A DNA stretch of 64,000 nt from Xanthomonas sp. 10-10 (GTDB taxonomy: Bacteria; Pseudomonadota; Gammaproteobacteria; Xanthomonadales; Xanthomonadaceae), in assembly GCF_040182365.1 (NCBI RefSeq), contig NZ_CP144460.1, positions 1,426,001 through 1,490,000 of the forward strand. Direction: 5' to 3'. Shown here piece by piece: positions 19,950 through 29,572 of the stretch (the first letter of the stretch is position 1; each line of letters opens with the position of its first letter). Below the pieces are notes generated by a model. The model made no database searches, was not told the DNA's origin, and was given only the letters and a program-made list of their open reading frames with translations. A program made the position numbers and the translations under genes.

Positions 19950-20276
19950 ATGAAGACGCTGCTTGGAAGTGCGCTGGTTGCGATGTTGCTGTTGGCCGGG
20001 TGCGCGCGCGATGTTGGCGAGCAGTATGTGGGCAAGTGGGTCAATGTGAAGTCGCAGAAGAATGTGCTGAGCATCGAGCACAATGGCGAGAGCTTCATCA
20101 TTCGCGACACCACGCCGGAGTTGTTCGGCAGCGGGGTCCGGACCCGAAATTATCCGGCGCTGCTGACCAAGGGGGTGCTGCAGGTGTCCAGTGGTAGCGG
20201 CACGCTCAACTACGCGATCGACGAGGCGACGGGTCGTCTGAGCACGGGCGATACTGAGTACACGCGGATCAAGTAA
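19950..20276 (+). CDS. Small hypothetical lipoprotein
   Basis: 108-residue secreted lipoprotein of unknown function. It starts MKTLLGSALVAMLLLAGCAR, a signal peptide with lipobox LLAGC and the lipidated cysteine at about residue 18. The mature part is short, polar and probably beta-rich (GKWVNVKSQKNVLSIEHNG), like small periplasmic domains that report on ligand binding. It ends 120 bases before the convergent prpR stop. No family was recognised. Confidence 0.82.
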   Translation: MKTLLGSALVAMLLLAGCARDVGEQYVGKWVNVKSQKNVLSIEHNGESFIIRDTTPELFGSGVRTRNYPALLTKGVLQVSSGSGTLNYAIDEATGRLSTGDTEYTRIK

Positions 20277-20396
20277 CCGCTGCATCGCCGCCTGCGCGCT
20301 GATCGTCGCGCGCTCAGCTGCGTGCAGTAGTGAATCAATCGCTGGAGATCAGCACTCATGGCTTCCCCGGGCGGAAGCCGAGCTAACGTGCAATGT

Positions 20397-22022
20397 TCAG
20401 TACGGTGGCGCCACTGCCTGTGCCTGCATCCAGCGCCACAAGGTGGTGCGTGAAACGCCGAGCGTCTGGGCAGCGAGGGCGCGGTTACCGTTGGCGCGTT
20501 CCAGGGCCGTACGCACCGCTGTGGCGGTAAGCTGCAGGCGGGATGCTGCGAGCTCGGTGTGGACCTGCGGTGCAGGGACGGTGTGTGCGTCAAACAGTTC
20601 CGGCGCCCAGCGTTGGAGTTGTTCCAGGCTTAGGTGGCCCTGCGCTTGCGCCTTCCAGTGAATGCATAAGCGTTCGACCAGGTTGCGGAGCTCGCGCACA
20701 TTGCCCGGCCATGCATGTTGCTGCAGCCGCTGCAGCGCTGCGGGCGACAAGGGCGATGCAATGCTGCCCAGTTGTTGAAAATAGTGCGTCAGCAGCAGCG
20801 CGATGTCGTTGGAGCGATTGCGCAACGGCGGCAGGGCGATGCGCAGTGCGGTCAAACGGTAGAACAGGTCGCGACGAAAACGCCCTTGCTCGACCAGCGT
20901 ATGCAGATCCTGCAGGCTGGCTGCGATCACGCGCACATCCACGGCAATTGGCACGGTAGCGCCGACACGCAGGACTTCGCGTTCTTCCAGGACACGCAGC
21001 AGGCGCGTCTGCAGCGGCATCGGCAAGTCGCCGATTTCGTCCAGGAGCAGCGTGCCGCCCTGTGCGGCTTCGATCAGGCCGGTGTGGCCGCCGCGGCGTG
21101 CGCCGGTGAAGGCGCCATCGCTGTAGCCGAACAGCTCCGCTTCCAGCAACGATTCGCTGATGGCGCCGCAATTGATCGCGACAAAGCGGCCGCGCCGGCG
21201 ACTGCCTGCATGCAGCTGTTGCGCCACCAACTCCTTGCCGGTACCGGTCTGGCCGCTGATCAGCACGGTGCCGGTGTGCGGCGCATACAACTGCACCAGC
21301 TCGCGGACATGCACCATTGCCGCGTCGTCGCCGAGCAGGGTTTCGCTGCGGCGCAGCCGTCGTGCGTTGCTGCGGGCGGTCGGGCGTTCCTGACTGGAGG
21401 CGTTGCCCAGGGCGATGGCGTTTTCCAGCGCGTGACGGACCGAATCGGCCGAATACAGCAGCACGCCCGGCAGGCCGGCCTGCTCGGCGAAATCGATCGC
21501 CATGCCGGTGCCCACGATGACCTGAATGCCGCCGGCGCGCAGGTCGGCGATGCGGTCGCGCGCGTCTTCGGCGGTGACGAAGCGGCGGTGCTCGATGTCC
21601 AGATCGAAACTGTCCTGGAACGCGCGAAACGAGGGCACGTCGGAGGCATGGGTGACCACGCCGATACGTGGGGCGATACGGCGCGCACGCGCCAACGCTT
21701 CCATCAGGTCGAAGCCGGTGGCCTGGATCGGCGCCAGCGGCAGCGCGAGCCGGCTGCGCAGGTAGGCGGCGTTGGAGCCGCCGGCGACCAGGACATCGCA
21801 GCGCTCGCGGCGCAGGCGCTGGCCGATGACGTCCACTGCATCGGCAAAGCCGAGGTTGATCTGCTCGATGCGTGCGCGCTGGTCGAATTCGGGGATGACA
21901 TCGGCCAGCAGGCCGGTCAGCCGCGACACGCTGACGGTCCAGATCACCGGAGGCGATGTATCGGCCAGCGCTGCAGGTGCGGGGCTACGCATGGAAGTTG
22001 GCATGTTGCATGGTTGTTTCAT
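20397..22022 (-). CDS. prpR: Propionate catabolism sigma-54 activator PrpR
   Basis: NtrC-class activator of the prp operon, up to 541 residues. The N-terminal PrpR_N domain (about residues 25-200) senses 2-methylcitrate in studied homologues. The AAA+ domain has Walker [12 protein letters not shown], the sigma-54-contacting loop GAFTGA, and Walker [15 protein letters not shown] Fis-type helix-turn-helix ends the protein ([20 protein letters not shown]). The start is uncertain: ATGs at 22022, 22004 and 21992 are in frame, and the first two lie inside a direct repeat that may be an operator. The gene is divergent from prpB. Its own -24/-12 promoter was not seen, so it is probably sigma-70 driven. 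Confidence 0.93.
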   Translation of the reverse strand: MKQPCNMPTSMRSPAPAALADTSPPVIWTVSVSRLTGLLADVIPEFDQRARIEQINLGFADAVDVIGQRLRRERCDVLVAGGSNAAYLRSRLALPLAPIQATGFDLMEALARARRIAPRIGVVTHASDVPSFRAFQDSFDLDIEHRRFVTAEDARDRIADLRAGGIQVIVGTGMAIDFAEQAGLPGVLLYSADSVRHALENAIALGNASSQERPTARSNARRLRRSETLLGDDAAMVHVRELVQLYAPHTGTVLISGQTGTGKELVAQQLHAGSRRRGRFVAINCGAISESLLEAELFGYSDGAFTGARRGGHTGLIEAAQGGTLLLDEIGDLPMPLQTRLLRVLEEREVLRVGATVPIAVDVRVIAASLQDLHTLVEQGRFRRDLFYRLTALRIALPPLRNRSNDIALLLTHYFQQLGSIASPLSPAALQRLQQHAWPGNVRELRNLVERLCIHWKAQAQGHLSLEQLQRWAPELFDAHTVPAPQVHTELAASRLQLTATAVRTALERANGNRALAAQTLGVSRTTLWRWMQAQAVAPPY

Positions 22023-22055
22023 GTTGCATCAATCGTTTCATTTCTGCAACGATTG
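22002..22055. promoter_or_regulatory. Repeat cluster in prpR-prpB intergenic region, probable PrpR sites
   Basis: Direct repeat CATGTTGCAT at 22002-22011 and 22020-22029 (18 bases apart), then inverted repeat CAATCGT (22030-22036) and ACGATTG (22049-22055). They lie 36-89 bases upstream of the -24 element of the prpB promoter, a normal distance for an enhancer-binding activator. They are probably PrpR binding sites; this is inferred from position and symmetry only. Confidence 0.5.
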
Positions 22056-22090
22056 ACGGGCATGCTGTATTGCAATCAAACACTTACGAT

Positions 22091-22106
22091 TGGCATGGTG
22101 TTTGCG
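22091..22106 (+). promoter_or_regulatory. Sigma-54 promoter of the prp operon
   Basis: TGGCATGGTGTTTGCG matches the sigma-54 consensus TGGCAYRNNNNTTGCW at every defined base except the last. It is 33 bases before the prpB ATG (22139). It matches the presence of the sigma-54 activator PrpR coded divergently. Confidence 0.88.
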
Positions 22107-22138
22107 CATTATCCCAGCATCCCATCCCAGGAATCGCC

Positions 22139-23035
22139 ATGACGTCCTTGCCCATTTCTTCCGCCGGTACCCGCTTCCGCGCGGCGCTGGCTGCCGAGTC
22201 GCCGCTACAGGTCATCGGCGCCATCAATGCCAACCATGCGCTGCTGGCCCAGCGTGCCGGATATCAGGCCATCTATCTGTCGGGCGGCGGCGTGGCGGCG
22301 GGTTCGCTGGGGCTGCCGGACCTGGGCATCAATACGTTGGAAGACGTGCTGATCGATGTGCGTCGCATTACCGATGTCTGCGCGTTGCCGCTGCTGGTGG
22401 ACGTGGACACCGGCTTCGGGCCGAGCGCGTTCAACATCGAGCGCACCATCAAATCGCTGATCAAGGCGGGTGCGGCCGGCTGCCATGTCGAAGACCAGGT
22501 CGGCGCCAAGCGCTGCGGGCATCGGCCTGGCAAGGAGATCGTCAGCCAGGGCGAGATGGTGGACCGGGTCAAGGCGGCGGCCGATGCCAAGATCGATCCG
22601 GCATTCTTTTTGATCGCGCGGACCGATGCCATCCAGATGGAAGGCGTGGACGCGGCGATCGAGCGCGCCATCGCGTGCGTGGAAGCGGGCGCCGACGGCA
22701 TCTTTGCCGAGGCCGCCTACGACCTGGAGACCTACAAGCGTTTTGTCGATGCGGTGGGCGTGCCGATACTGGCCAACATCACCGAGTTCGGCAAGACGCC
22801 GCTGTTTACCCGCGATCAGCTGGCCGCTGCCGGTGTGGCGATCCAGTTGTTTCCGCTGTCGGCATTTCGCGCGGCGAACAAGGCCGCCGAGGACGTCTAC
22901 ACCGCCATCCGGCGCGACGGCCATCAACAAGCGGTGCTGGAAACGATGCAGACGCGCGAAGAGCTGTACGAGCGCATCGGCTACCACGATTACGAACAAC
23001 GCCTGGATGCACTGTTTGCGCGCAAAGGCGCATGA
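22139..23035 (+). CDS. prpB: 2-methylisocitrate lyase
   Basis: Last enzyme of the 2-methylcitrate cycle, splitting 2-methylisocitrate to pyruvate and succinate. It has 298 residues, the usual length. The catalytic Cys126 is in the motif KRCGHRPGK, with metal-binding DVDTGFG near residue 86 and the isocitrate-lyase superfamily sequence CHVEDQ just before the Cys motif. ATG 22139 is preceded by CAGGAATCGCC. It is the first gene after the sigma-54 promoter. Confidence 0.97.
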   Translation: MTSLPISSAGTRFRAALAAESPLQVIGAINANHALLAQRAGYQAIYLSGGGVAAGSLGLPDLGINTLEDVLIDVRRITDVCALPLLVDVDTGFGPSAFNIERTIKSLIKAGAAGCHVEDQVGAKRCGHRPGKEIVSQGEMVDRVKAAADAKIDPAFFLIARTDAIQMEGVDAAIERAIACVEAGADGIFAEAAYDLETYKRFVDAVGVPILANITEFGKTPLFTRDQLAAAGVAIQLFPLSAFRAANKAAEDVYTAIRRDGHQQAVLETMQTREELYERIGYHDYEQRLDALFARKGA

Positions 23036-23107
23036 TCGCCGCTTGCTGCGTCCACCTGGTCAATTTTCAGTGACACCGCAACACGCCACCGCTTGGGAGC
23101 TCATCGC

Positions 23108-24262
23108 ATGAACGACACCGCCATTCCCGGTTTCAAGCCGAAAAAATCCGTTGCCCTGTCCGGCACTGCCGCCGGCAACACCGCGCTGTGCACCGTCGGG
23201 CGCAGCGGCAACGATCTGCACTATCGTGGTTACGACATCCTGGATCTGGCAACCACCAGCGAGTTCGAGGAGATCGCGTACCTGCTGGTGCACGGCAAAC
23301 TGCCCAATAGCAGCGAATTGCGCGGTTACAAGGCCAAGTTGCGTTCCTTGCGTGGCGTGCCGGCCGCGGTGAAAGCCGCGCTGGAGCAGCTGCCACCGTC
23401 GGCGCATCCGATGGACGTGATGCGCACCGGCGTTTCGGTGCTGGGCTGCCTGCAGCCGGAAAAGGACGATCACAACCATCCGGGCGCGCGCGACATCGCC
23501 GACAAGTTGATGGCCTCGCTGGGCTCGATGCTGCTGTACTGGTACCACTACAGCCATAACGGCAAGCGCATCGAAGTGGAGACCGACGACGATTCGATCG
23601 GTGGGCATTTCCTGCATCTGCTGCACGGGTTTGCGCCGAAGGACTCGTGGGTGCGTGCAATGCACACCAGCCTGATCCTGTATGCCGAGCACGAGTTCAA
23701 CGCCTCCACGTTTGCATGTCGCGTGATCGCCGGCACCGGCAGCGATATGTACAGCGCCATCGCCGGTGGCATCGGCGCATTGCGCGGTCCCAAGCATGGC
23801 GGCGCCAACGAAGTGGCCTTCGAAGTGCAGAAGCGCTACGACACGCCGGATGAAGCCGAGGCCGACATCAAGGCGCGTGTGGAACGCAAAGAAGTGGTGA
23901 TCGGCTTTGGTCATCCGGTGTATACGGTGTCCGACCCGCGCAACAAGGTGATCAAGGACGTGGCGCGCGAGCTGTCCGATGAGCAGGGCAGCCGCAAGAT
24001 GTACGACATCGCCGAACGCCTGGAAACGGTGATGTGGGACATCAAGAAGATGTTCCCGAACCTGGATTGGTTCAGTGCGGTCAGCTACCACATGATGGGC
24101 GTGCCGACGGCGATGTTCACGCCGCTGTTCGTGCTGGCGCGCACTGCAGGTTGGAGCGCGCATATCATCGAGCAGCGCGTGGACGGCAAGATCATTCGGC
24201 CTTCGGCCAATTACACCGGTCCGGAAGATCAGGTGTTTGTGCCGCTGGATCAGCGCTCTTGA
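23108..24262 (+). CDS. prpC: 2-methylcitrate synthase
   Basis: Citrate-synthase family enzyme condensing propionyl-CoA with oxaloacetate to 2-methylcitrate. It has 384 residues from ATG 23108. The active-site regions are visible: [13 protein letters not shown] with the first catalytic His, [13 protein letters not shown] with the second, and the aspartate region [10 protein letters not shown]. The short length and [15 protein letters not shown] favour methylcitrate synthase over citrate synthase, and so does the operon. Confidence 0.95.
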   Translation: MNDTAIPGFKPKKSVALSGTAAGNTALCTVGRSGNDLHYRGYDILDLATTSEFEEIAYLLVHGKLPNSSELRGYKAKLRSLRGVPAAVKAALEQLPPSAHPMDVMRTGVSVLGCLQPEKDDHNHPGARDIADKLMASLGSMLLYWYHYSHNGKRIEVETDDDSIGGHFLHLLHGFAPKDSWVRAMHTSLILYAEHEFNASTFACRVIAGTGSDMYSAIAGGIGALRGPKHGGANEVAFEVQKRYDTPDEAEADIKARVERKEVVIGFGHPVYTVSDPRNKVIKDVARELSDEQGSRKMYDIAERLETVMWDIKKMFPNLDWFSAVSYHMMGVPTAMFTPLFVLARTAGWSAHIIEQRVDGKIIRPSANYTGPEDQVFVPLDQRS

Positions 24263-24303
24263 AAGCCGCTGCGTGCGACTCGCCCTCATCCGCCCTTCGG
24301 GCA

Positions 24304-24328
24304 CCTTCTCCCGCGTTGCGGGAGAAGG
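24304..24328. repeat. Dispersed intergenic palindrome, CTTCTCCCGC type
   Basis: Inverted repeat CCTTCTCCCGC / GCGGGAGAAGG with a 3-base loop, part of a larger element beginning near 24279 (CGCCCTCATCC). It looks like a common Xanthomonas intergenic hairpin; a related one with CCTCTCCCG occurs at 57943. Placed between prpC and acnD, it may act as an mRNA processing or attenuation structure. Confidence 0.55.
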
Positions 24329-24356
24329 GAGCGTGGCGAGCAGTACGTGGTGACAG

Positions 24357-24500
<144 letters not shown>

Positions 24501-24529
24501 ACCCCGCCCGCTTTGTGATATCGCCAGCC

Positions 24530-27124
24530 ATGAATAGCCAGTACCGCAAGCCCCTGCCGGGCACGTCGTTGGAGTACTTCGATGCACGTGCCGCCATCGA
24601 TGCGTTGCAGCCCGGCGCGTATGCGGCATTGCCGTACACCGCGCGCGTACACGCCGAAAATCTGGTGCGACGCGCGCAGCCGCAGATGCTGGAGGCCTAT
24701 CTGCGCCAGTTGATCGAGCGCAAGCGCGACCTGGATTTTCCATGGTTTCCGGCGCGTGTGGTCTGCCACGACATCCTGGGGCAGACCGCGCTGGTGGACC
24801 TGGCCGGCCTGCGCGATGCCATCGCCGAGCAAGGCGGCGACCCGGCGCAGGTCAACCCAGTAGTGCCGGTGCAGCTGATCGTGGACCATTCGTTGGCGGT
24901 GGAATACGCAGGCTTCGACAAGCAGGCGTTCGCCAAGAACCGCGATGTGGAAGATCGCCGCAACGCCGACCGCTTCCACTTCATCGAGTGGACCAAGCGC
25001 GCGTTCGAGAACATGGAAGTGATTCCGCCGGGCAACGGGATCATGCATCAGATCAATCTGGAGAAGATGTCGCCGGTGATCTACACACTGGACGGCGTGG
25101 CGTTTCCGGATACCTGCGTGGGTACCGACAGCCACACCCCGCACGTGGATGCGTTGGGCGTGATCGCTGTGGGTGTGGGCGGGCTGGAAGCGGAGAACGT
25201 GATGCTGGGACGCGCTTCGTGGATGCGGCTGCCGGACATCATCGGCGTGGAACTGACCGGCCGGCCGGCGCCGGGCATCACCGCCACCGACATCGTGCTG
25301 GCATTGACCGAGTTCCTGCGCCGGCAGCGCGTGGTAGGGGCGTACCTGGAGTTCTTCGGCACCGGCGCCAGCGCGTTGACCATTGGCGACCGCGCCACCA
25401 TTTCCAACATGACGCCGGAATTCGGTGCCACCGCGGCGATGTTCTATATCGACCGGCAGACCATCGACTACCTGCGACTGACCGGTCGCGACGATGCGCA
25501 GGTGGCGCTGGTGGAAAACTACGCGCGCCACACCGGCCTGTGGGCAGACGACCTGGCGACGGCGCACTACGAGCGCGTGCTGCAGTTCGATCTATCCAGC
25601 GTAGTGCGCAACATGGCCGGGCCCTCCAACCCCCACAAGCGCGTGGCGACCAGTGAGTTGGCGCAGCGCGGTATCGCGGGGCAATGGGACGAGGTGCCGG
25701 GACAGATGCCCGATGGCGCGGTGATCATCGCTGCGATCACCTCCTGCACCAATACCTCCAATCCGCGCAATGTCATCGCCGCCGGCCTGCTGGCGCGCAA
25801 TGCCAATGCGCGCGGCCTGACCCGCAAGCCGTGGGTCAAGAGTTCGCTGGCGCCGGGGTCAAAAGCGGTGCAGCTGTATCTGGAAGAAGCCGGCCTGTTG
25901 AGCGAGCTGGAGCAGCTGGGCTTCGGCATCGTGGCGTTCGCCTGCACCACCTGCAACGGCATGAGCGGGGCGTTGGATCCGGCGATCCAGCAGGAGATCA
26001 TCGACCGCGATCTGTATGCGACAGCGGTGTTGTCGGGCAACCGCAACTTCGATGGCCGCATCCATCCGTATGCCAAACAAGCGTTCCTGGCATCGCCACC
26101 GCTGGTGATTGCCTACGCCATCGCCGGCACGGTGCGCTTCGATATCGAAAAGGATGTGCTAGGCATCGACGCCGATGGCGTGGCGGTGACGCTCAAGGAT
26201 CTGTGGCCAAGCGATGCGGAGATCGATGCGGTGGTAGCGCGCAGCGTCAAGCCGGAGCATTTCCGCAGCGTCTACGACCCGATGTTCAAGCGCAGCGTGG
26301 GGCAGGGACTCCGCGTGAGCCCGCTGTACGACTGGCGCCCGCAAAGCACCTATATCCGCCGCCCGCCGTATTGGGAAGGCGCGCTGGCCGGTGCGCGCAG
26401 CCTGCGCGGGATGCGGGCGCTGGCGGTACTGGGCGACAACATCACCACCGACCACCTGTCGCCATCGAATGCGATCCTGGCCAGCAGTGCGGCCGGCGAA
26501 TACCTTGCGCAGATGGGCGTGCCGGAAGAAGACTTCAATTCCTACGCCACCCATCGCGGCGATCACCTCACCGCGCAGCGCGCTACCTTCGCCAATCCCA
26601 AGCTGGTCAACGAAATGGCCGTGGTCGATGGACAGGTGAAGGCAGGATCGCTGGCGCGGCTGGAACCGGAAGGCCAGGTGCTGCGCATGTGGGAGGCGAT
26701 CGAAACCTACATGACGCGCAAACAGCCGCTGATCATCGTTGCCGGCGCCGATTACGGCCAGGGCTCCTCGCGCGACTGGGCCGCCAAGGGCGTGCGGCTG
26801 GCGGGCGTGGAAGCGATCGTGGCCGAGGGCTTCGAGCGCATTCACCGCACCAACCTGATCGGCATGGGCGTGCTGCCGCTGGAATTCAAACCTGGAACCG
26901 ACCGCAAGAGTCTGGGTATCGATGGCAGCGAGACCTTCGATGTCTCCGGTGAGCGCACCCCAGGCGCCACGCTGACACTCTCGATCCATCGGCGTAATGG
27001 CGAGCAGTTGCAGGTGCCGGTGATCTGCCGGCTGGATACCGCGGAGGAAGTCTCTATTTACGAAGCCGGTGGTGTGCTGCAGCGGTTTGCGCAGGATTTT
27101 CTTGAGGCAAGCAAGGCCGCATAG
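24530..27124 (+). CDS. acnD: Fe/S-dependent 2-methylisocitrate dehydratase AcnD
   Basis: Aconitase-family enzyme that, with PrpF, dehydrates and isomerises 2-methylcitrate. It has 864 residues from ATG 24530 (MNSQYRKPLPGTSLEYFD). The iron-sulfur cysteines are in ITSCTNTSNP and CTTCNGMSG, and the C-terminal swivel domain has DYGQGSSRDWAAKG. An in-frame GTG at 24347 would add 61 residues encoded by the microsatellite; this longer form is not favoured because the family starts at MNS. In operons of this type acnD replaces prpD and is always paired with prpF. Confidence 0.95.
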   Translation: MNSQYRKPLPGTSLEYFDARAAIDALQPGAYAALPYTARVHAENLVRRAQPQMLEAYLRQLIERKRDLDFPWFPARVVCHDILGQTALVDLAGLRDAIAEQGGDPAQVNPVVPVQLIVDHSLAVEYAGFDKQAFAKNRDVEDRRNADRFHFIEWTKRAFENMEVIPPGNGIMHQINLEKMSPVIYTLDGVAFPDTCVGTDSHTPHVDALGVIAVGVGGLEAENVMLGRASWMRLPDIIGVELTGRPAPGITATDIVLALTEFLRRQRVVGAYLEFFGTGASALTIGDRATISNMTPEFGATAAMFYIDRQTIDYLRLTGRDDAQVALVENYARHTGLWADDLATAHYERVLQFDLSSVVRNMAGPSNPHKRVATSELAQRGIAGQWDEVPGQMPDGAVIIAAITSCTNTSNPRNVIAAGLLARNANARGLTRKPWVKSSLAPGSKAVQLYLEEAGLLSELEQLGFGIVAFACTTCNGMSGALDPAIQQEIIDRDLYATAVLSGNRNFDGRIHPYAKQAFLASPPLVIAYAIAGTVRFDIEKDVLGIDADGVAVTLKDLWPSDAEIDAVVARSVKPEHFRSVYDPMFKRSVGQGLRVSPLYDWRPQSTYIRRPPYWEGALAGARSLRGMRALAVLGDNITTDHLSPSNAILASSAAGEYLAQMGVPEEDFNSYATHRGDHLTAQRATFANPKLVNEMAVVDGQVKAGSLARLEPEGQVLRMWEAIETYMTRKQPLIIVAGADYGQGSSRDWAAKGVRLAGVEAIVAEGFERIHRTNLIGMGVLPLEFKPGTDRKSLGIDGSETFDVSGERTPGATLTLSIHRRNGEQLQVPVICRLDTAEEVSIYEAGGVLQRFAQDFLEASKAA

Positions 27125-27133
27125 GGCAGCATC

Positions 27134-27691
27134 ATGGCCGACTCTTCGCGATTGATCTTCATGCTCAAGCCGCCACCGCAGGTGCTTGACGCCATGGTCG
27201 GTGCCGTGGCTGCACACCGTCTCGATGCGATGCTTGGCGATGCCTATTTCGATCCTGGCAACTGGCATCAGTCGGTCTCGGATCGGTTCGAAGGGCCTGC
27301 TGCGCGTGCGGCCATGCTACGTGTGGGTGATCGCCTCGATGCCCAGGCAGTCACGTTTTGCTTGAACCGGATTACAAGTCGCGGAACAGACCCAGTGCAT
27401 TGGGCATTTCGGGCAGAGGGCAATCCATCTGCTTTCGTTGCGTTACAGGCTGCTATCTCAGCAGCGCTACGTGCCGAAGGCTTTCACGTTGCGAGCGGAC
27501 ATACGCCGCACGTAACGATTAGCTATGCGGCGCCGAGCAAGTTGACGCAGCCCATTGTGCCCATCACGTGGCACGCTACCGAAGTGTTACTGGTCGAGGG
27601 CGGTGGGCGGCCGTATCACTATGCCCCCATTGCATGTTGGCAGTTGCGACCCGACGGCTTCCTGCCTGACCAGGCGCACTTGCCGTTCTGA
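27134..27691 (+). CDS. 2H phosphoesterase / 2'-5' RNA ligase family protein
   Basis: 185-residue protein of the 2H phosphoesterase (LigT) superfamily, with the two HxS/T motifs: His45 in NWHQSVSD and His126 in GHTPHVTISYA. Members act on 2'-5' linked or cyclic phosphodiesters of RNA. It begins 9 bases after acnD and ends about 110 bases before prpF, so it is inside the prp operon although it has no known role in propionate use. Its base composition looks lower in GC than its neighbours (for example ACGATTAGCTATGC), which fits a recent arrival. Probable single-gene insertion. Confidence 0.8.
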   Translation: MADSSRLIFMLKPPPQVLDAMVGAVAAHRLDAMLGDAYFDPGNWHQSVSDRFEGPAARAAMLRVGDRLDAQAVTFCLNRITSRGTDPVHWAFRAEGNPSAFVALQAAISAALRAEGFHVASGHTPHVTISYAAPSKLTQPIVPITWHATEVLLVEGGGRPYHYAPIACWQLRPDGFLPDQAHLPF

Positions 27692-27801
27692 TCTGCGCAG
27701 GATTGCATGCTTGAGATTTTCACGGTGACGCGCTGCCATATCGTATCAATGCGCTACGCAGAATTTCCGGTACGTCCGCACGTCGTTTTCAAGGAACCTT
27801 C

Positions 27802-28989
27802 ATGGCATTTGCTCCCCAACTCCGCATCCCCGCCACCTACCTGCGCGGCGGCACCAGCAAGGGTGTGTTCTTCCGTCTGCAGGACCTGCCCGCAGCGGCG
27901 CAGAAGCCCGGTGCTGCACGCGATGCGCTGTTGCTGCGGGTGATCGGCAGCCCCGATCCCTATGGCAAGCAGATCGACGGCATGGGCGGGGCGACCTCAA
28001 GCACCAGCAAGAGCGTGATCGTCTCCACCAGCGCGCGGCCGGGTCATGATGTGGACTACCTGTTCGGGCAGGTGTCCATCGACAGCGCGTTCGTGGACTG
28101 GAGCGGCAACTGCGGCAACCTGTCGGCGGCGGTGGGGCCGTTTGCGATTGCCAACGACCTGGTCGATGCCGCAACGCTGCCGCGCGATGGCGTGGCAACG
28201 GTGCGGATCTGGCAGGCCAACATCGGCAAGACCATCGTGGCGCACGTGCCGATGACCGCTGGTCAGGTACAGGAAACCGGCGACTTCGAGTTGGATGGGG
28301 TGACCTTTCCGGCGGCCGAGGTGCAGCTGGAGTTCCTTGACCCGGCCGACGATGCCGAAGGCGAGGGCGGAGCGATGTTTCCCACTGGCAATCTTATCGA
28401 CCAGCTGGACATTCCCGGCCTTGGCCGGCTCGATGCAACGCTGATCAACGCCGGCATTCCGACCATCTTCGTCAATGCGCGCGATCTGGGGTACACCGGC
28501 ACCGAACTGCAGGACGCCATCAATGGCGATCCGCGTGCGCTGAGCATGTTCGAGACCTTGCGTGCACACGGTGCGGTACGCATGGGTTTGATCGCGCGGC
28601 TGGAAGATGCGGCCACGCGCCAGCACACGCCCAAGGTGGCGTTCGTTGCACCGCCTGCGGACTACATCGCCTCCAGTGGTAAACCGGTGCATGCGGCCGA
28701 GATCGATCTGCTGGTACGGGCGATGTCGATGGGCAAGCTGCATCACGCGATGATGGGCACCGCGGCGGTGGCTATCGGCACTGCTGCGGCCGTGCCGGGG
28801 ACGCTGGTTAATCTGGCGGCCGGCGGCGCGGCGCGCTCGGCGGTGCGGTTCGGGCATCCGTCAGGCACCTTGCGGGTGGGGGCCGAGGCAACACAGGTCA
28901 ATGGGCAGTGGCAGGTCACCAAGGCGCTGATGAGCCGCAGTGCGCGGGTGCTGATGGAAGGCTGGGTGCGGGTGCCCGCGCCGGAGTGA
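27802..28989 (+). CDS. prpF: 2-methylaconitate cis-trans isomerase PrpF
   Basis: Accessory isomerase for the AcnD route, converting the AcnD product to the isomer used by the cycle. It has 395 residues from ATG 27802. The N-terminus has the family IPATYLRGGTSKGVFF, and NCGNLSAAVGPFA with the conserved Cys lies near residue 108. The C-terminal TLRVGAEATQVNGQWQ is typical of the PrpF fold. It ends the prp operon; there is a clear gap after it. Confidence 0.96.
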   Translation: MAFAPQLRIPATYLRGGTSKGVFFRLQDLPAAAQKPGAARDALLLRVIGSPDPYGKQIDGMGGATSSTSKSVIVSTSARPGHDVDYLFGQVSIDSAFVDWSGNCGNLSAAVGPFAIANDLVDAATLPRDGVATVRIWQANIGKTIVAHVPMTAGQVQETGDFELDGVTFPAAEVQLEFLDPADDAEGEGGAMFPTGNLIDQLDIPGLGRLDATLINAGIPTIFVNARDLGYTGTELQDAINGDPRALSMFETLRAHGAVRMGLIARLEDAATRQHTPKVAFVAPPADYIASSGKPVHAAEIDLLVRAMSMGKLHHAMMGTAAVAIGTAAAVPGTLVNLAAGGAARSAVRFGHPSGTLRVGAEATQVNGQWQVTKALMSRSARVLMEGWVRVPAPE

Positions 28990-29572
28990 ATGAGCGGCGG
29001 CCGCGCGTTGCCGATCCGGGCGCTCGCTTGCCGCATGTGCTGGTATCCGCACGTCGTTGCCTGGGTAGCGGTTGGCATCGCCAAGACGGGCGGCAATGTG
29101 TTGCCGGGAGGTGTGAGCGGCCCCCTGACTGACAGAACCGATGGCTCACCGGTTGCGCAGCGATCAACGCCGCCCGCAATGCGCCTGCGCTGCGGGCCGG
29201 CTTCAGACCAGCGTTGCCGGGCGATGGCACCCGGATCGCCCCCCCCCCGAAGTCTGCGGTTCGTCCGTTCACCCGGGCTCCCTGCGGAGCGGTCCAGTGC
29301 CCGCCTTGCAGGCCCCTGGCGACCGCACGCCTGACCGAGATTGTCGGCGCCAGGAGCAACACGCAGAAGACGTCGCTTGAACCATATCGGGAGACTGGCT
29401 CAGCCCTGGCGCACAAATTACACGGGTGTGTTGCATTAATTCGAACGCTCTTTCGAATTATGGAAACTTTTTCGTACGAGCTCTGCCATATTTGTGTAAA
29501 TCGTGTTAATTCTGTTGCACCGCGGCATGCAGGCCAGGCAGCCGCCCCGCCACCAGAATTCGGAGTCTTCCC
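28990..29572 (+). other. 583-base intergenic region with poly-C tract and palindrome
   Basis: No gene could be supported here. A run of ten C residues lies at 29239-29248. A 24-base palindrome at 29437-29460 is described separately. The 3' part (from 29400) is AT-rich compared with the flanks and probably contains the promoter of the TonB-dependent receptor. Confidence 0.65.
29437..29460. promoter_or_regulatory. Palindromic operator candidate before TonB-dependent receptor
   Basis: Perfect inverted repeat TAATTCGAA / TTCGAATTA separated by 6 bases, 113 bases before the receptor start, in the AT-rich promoter region. This is the size and symmetry of a dimeric repressor or activator site. No cognate regulator is coded nearby. 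Confidence 0.55.

Noticed and set aside
19497-20285. Minus-strand open frame of 262 residues ending GGTGFEPVTLAV
   Set aside because: The end is the antisense of the tRNA-Val T-arm; the GGTGFEPVT string is a classic false annotation from tRNA genes. It also runs opposite to the lipoprotein gene, which has a true lipobox.
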